DNA from: Clostridia bacterium
Lineage (GTDB): Bacteria; Bacillota; Clostridia; TANB77; CAG-508
DNA: 46,906 nucleotides
Direction: 5' to 3'
Assembly (NCBI GenBank): GCA_017533795.1
Contig: JAFWIH010000015.1
Span: 1-46,906 of the forward strand
Part shown: positions 44,907-46,906 of the stretch, piece after piece
Layout: every line of letters begins with the position of its first letter
How positions within the stretch are numbered: position 1 is the stretch's first letter
Notes under the pieces: model-generated
What the model was told of the DNA's origin: nothing
The model's input: the letters and a program-made list of their open reading frames with translations, nothing else
The model's database searches: none
Position numbers and translations under genes: made by a program

Positions 44907-46172
44907 ATGGGAAGAAGAGATAAGAGAAATTTTAAAAATCAGAAAAGAAAATTAGTAATAACTGATAAAAGAACATTTGTAAGATCTGTCTCAATTTTAT
45001 TACTAATAATTATAATTTTCTTTAGTGTTTTTGTAATGAGAAAATCAATAGGAAAATACTTTACATCTTTAGTATCATCTGATGAAATTATTGAAGAAAA
45101 CATAGAATCCCCACAAAAGGAAGAAGAAAAAAAAGTAGCTGAAAATGCAACCTTTACGATGGCTGTAACAGGTGATATTATGTGCCATAACACACAATAT
45201 GCAGACGCAAAAACTGGAAATACATATGATTTTTCTTATGTTTTTGAAGATGTAAAAAAATATATTCAAACAGCAGATTTAGCAATTGGAAACTTAGAAA
45301 CTACCTTTACAGGAAGCGCTGCAGGTTACAGTGGATATCCTACTTTTAATACACCAGAAGCACTAGCATATAACTTAAAAGATTTAGGCTTTGACGTTTT
45401 AACTACTTCAAATAACCATAGTTTAGATAAAGGCTATAAAGGAATTGAAAGTACCATTAAATACTTGGATGATGCTGATATTGCTCATACAGGAACTTTT
45501 ACATCAGAAGAAGCACAAAACACTATTTTATATAAATCTGTAAAAGGTGTTAAAATAGCATTTTTAAGTTTTACGTATGGAACTAATGGAATACCAGTAC
45601 CATCTGGAAAAGAATATTGTATTAATTTGATAGATAAAGATTTAATAAAAAAACAAATAGAACTTGCAAAAGAACAAAATCCAGATTTAATCTGTGTTAG
45701 TATGCACTGGGGAGTTGAATATCGTACAACTCCTACGGATGAGCAAAAAGAACTAGCTGACTTTTTATTTAAAAATGGAGCAGATGTTATTTTAGGAAAT
45801 CACTCACATGTATTAGAACCTATGGAAAAAAGAAAAATTACATTAGACGACGGTACAGAAAAAGATGGTTTTGTAATATACTCTCTTGGTAACTTTATTT
45901 CTGGGCAAATCAAAGAATACACAAAAGATACTGCCATTCTTAACATAACAATTACTAAAAATGGAGAAACTGGAAAAATTTCAATAGATAAGGCAAGTTA
46001 TATTCCTCTATACATGTATAAAGGAACAACTTCAACAAAAGCATACAAACTCTTAGATATAAATTCATGTATTTCAGCATATGAAGCAGGTGCACAAGGT
46101 TCTGTAAGTACTTCTTTATATAAGACTTTAGTTGCAGAACTTGCAAAAATAAAGAAAATATTAGGTGAATAA
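44907..46172 (+). CDS. CapA-like poly-gamma-glutamate capsule synthesis/metallophosphatase-fold protein
   Basis: The 421-residue protein has an Arg/Lys-rich cytoplasmic start, a membrane helix at about residues 32-47 and a CapA domain outside the membrane. Its motifs are MAVTGDIMCHN, AIGNLETTFTG, LTTSNNHSLDKG, CVSMHWGVEY, LGNHSHVLEPME and VIYSLGNFISGQ, all typical of the PGA_cap metallophosphoesterase-like fold. No capB or capC homologues lie nearby, so true poly-glutamate synthesis is not supported. These solitary CapA proteins are common in Clostridia. ATAGGAGG precedes the ATG. Confidence 0.92.
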   Translation: MGRRDKRNFKNQKRKLVITDKRTFVRSVSILLLIIIIFFSVFVMRKSIGKYFTSLVSSDEIIEENIESPQKEEEKKVAENATFTMAVTGDIMCHNTQYADAKTGNTYDFSYVFEDVKKYIQTADLAIGNLETTFTGSAAGYSGYPTFNTPEALAYNLKDLGFDVLTTSNNHSLDKGYKGIESTIKYLDDADIAHTGTFTSEEAQNTILYKSVKGVKIAFLSFTYGTNGIPVPSGKEYCINLIDKDLIKKQIELAKEQNPDLICVSMHWGVEYRTTPTDEQKELADFLFKNGADVILGNHSHVLEPMEKRKITLDDGTEKDGFVIYSLGNFISGQIKEYTKDTAILNITITKNGETGKISIDKASYIPLYMYKGTTSTKAYKLLDINSCISAYEAGAQGSVSTSLYKTLVAELAKIKKILGE

Positions 46173-46173
46173 T

Positions 46174-46773
46174 ATGGAAAATAAAACTTACTATGACTGG
46201 CTAGAAGTAAGTAAAAAAGCATCCCCTGAGGTAATAGAAAAGGCTTACAAAGCATTGATAATAAAATATCATCCTGATTTACAACAAGAAAATAAGCAAA
46301 ATTCAGAAGAAATTATAAAAAAAATAAACGAAGCATATAGCGTTCTTTCTGATAGTTCTAAGCGTGCCCAATATGATGCAAGCTTACAAGCAAGAGCTCT
46401 AGAGCAAAAACAACAACAATCCAAATCAGATTATAATATAAAGCAGCAACAAACATATGACGCCCAAGATTATAAAACGCAAAATATAGACTATCAAAAG
46501 CAAGTAGATGCAGCAAGAAGACAAGCATATCATGATGCTTATATTCAAGATTTAAAAAACAGAGGCTATAAAATTAGATATAAAAAAAGCTTTAAAGATT
46601 ATGTTAAAATTGCTATTACTATATTTATAATATTCTTAGTATTTTGGATTATTTGGCAGATTCCTTTTGTTCGCAACTGGATTAATTCTTTAGCTGACAA
46701 TAATTTTGTAATAAGAATTATTGTTGATGTGATTAGAAGTATTTATGAAGCATTATTTGAAACATTTTTTTAA
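46174..46773 (+). CDS. Membrane-anchored J-domain protein
   Basis: The 199-residue protein has an N-terminal J domain (YYDWLEVSKKASPEVIEKAYKAL, KYHPDLQQ with HPD, KINEAYSVLSDSSKRAQYDA), then a Gln-rich linker with many Lys and Tyr. One membrane helix at about residues 150-168 follows, and an amphipathic tail VIRIIVDVIRSIYEALFETFF. It would recruit DnaK to the membrane. The ATG at 46174 lies one nt after the capA stop, with AGGTG inside the end of that gene, so the two are coupled. An alternative GTG at 46165 overlaps that box. Confidence 0.9.
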   Translation: MENKTYYDWLEVSKKASPEVIEKAYKALIIKYHPDLQQENKQNSEEIIKKINEAYSVLSDSSKRAQYDASLQARALEQKQQQSKSDYNIKQQQTYDAQDYKTQNIDYQKQVDAARRQAYHDAYIQDLKNRGYKIRYKKSFKDYVKIAITIFIIFLVFWIIWQIPFVRNWINSLADNNFVIRIIVDVIRSIYEALFETFF

Positions 46774-46777
46774 AGAA

Positions 46778-46820
46778 AATAAAACAAGCTCTTCTCATAA
46801 CTGGAAGAGCTTGTTTTATT
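46778..46820. terminator. Terminator after the J-domain gene
   Basis: Perfect 17-bp arms lie at 46778-46794 and 46804-46820, with a nine-nt loop. The stem is T-rich on the 3' side and A-rich on the 5' side, so it can work both ways. Confidence 0.92.
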
Positions 46821-46906
46821 GAATTTTATTAAACAGCTTGTACTGCCATTTTTTTACACATCTATCGATAATGATAAACAGTATTGTATAAATTATACAT
46901 TCAATA
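46816..46906 (-). CDS. Possible 3' end of a gene entering from the right edge
   Basis: A minus-strand frame is open from the right edge to a TAA at 46818-46816. It ends with a hydrophobic stretch and basic tail (ILFIIIDRCVKKWQYKLF), as a membrane protein might. It overlaps the terminator and is too short to judge. Confidence 0.25.
   Translation of the reverse strand, partial: IECIIYTILFIIIDRCVKKWQYKLFNKIQ

Noticed and set aside
1..46906. Stop-codon reassignment
   Set aside because: Genes end with TAA, TAG and TGA in normal places, and in-frame UGA is not seen inside conserved proteins.

Overview
The window is an AT-rich piece of a Gram-positive, apparently spore-forming Clostridia-like genome. 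Supporting signs are a CotF-type coat protein, AddB and PcrA, LytR-CpsA-Psr, CvpA with DUF5711, YhaO/YhaN, strong AGGAGG ribosome-binding sites and consensus sigma-A promoters. An uncultured gut Clostridium relative is the best guess, but I cannot place it further. No rRNA, tRNA or CRISPR array is visible.

Layout. 1-13852 (minus) is one open reading frame of more than 4,600 codons that runs off the left edge. It encodes a mosaic surface protein with a prepilin-like N-terminus, Ig-like, InlB-type, beta-helix-like and BspA-type leucine-rich modules. 14077-22274 (minus) holds tatD, acpS, a WG-repeat protein, pgeF, addB and an M23 peptidase, with palindromic repeats between some of them. 22413-22861 (plus) holds two small coat-like proteins, followed by a 300-bp foldback element. 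23181-25950 (minus) is pcrA and a low-molecular-weight phosphatase. 26129-26692 (plus) is a foreign-looking orphan gene. 26767-32834 (minus) holds a putative zinc peptidase, a ZIP transporter, prfA and yhaN/yhaO. 33105-35921 (minus) is a TraG/VirD4-like operon. 36040-40275 (minus) holds a DnaJ-like protein, ddl, murF and comEA. 40364-46773 holds a D,D-carboxypeptidase, an LCP ligase, cvpA, a DUF5711 protein, a CapA-like protein and a membrane J-protein. Much of the right half concerns the cell envelope.

Main discovery. Three genes (tatD, yhaN, virD4-like) are each split by a net +1 shift, and in all three the shift falls exactly on an in-frame CGG codon. Skipping the C of CGGN restores the family sequence with a conserved glycine (GGA, GGA, GGT). 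By hand count of roughly 14,800 codons, CGG is used in frame nowhere else except once, two codons before the stop of the foreign-looking gene at 26129. About 108 CGG trinucleotides lie on coding strands out of frame, so the codon and not the trinucleotide is avoided. I infer that CGG is unassigned, or nearly so, in this organism and acts as a +1 frameshift or quadruplet-decoding signal. This would be a change in decoding rules that makes split genes functional.

Other notable items are a dispersed palindromic repeat family sharing the core GTCAAAATCCTCCGTCCC, a long foldback element with 65-bp perfect arms, and an orphan conjugation-type coupling ATPase.
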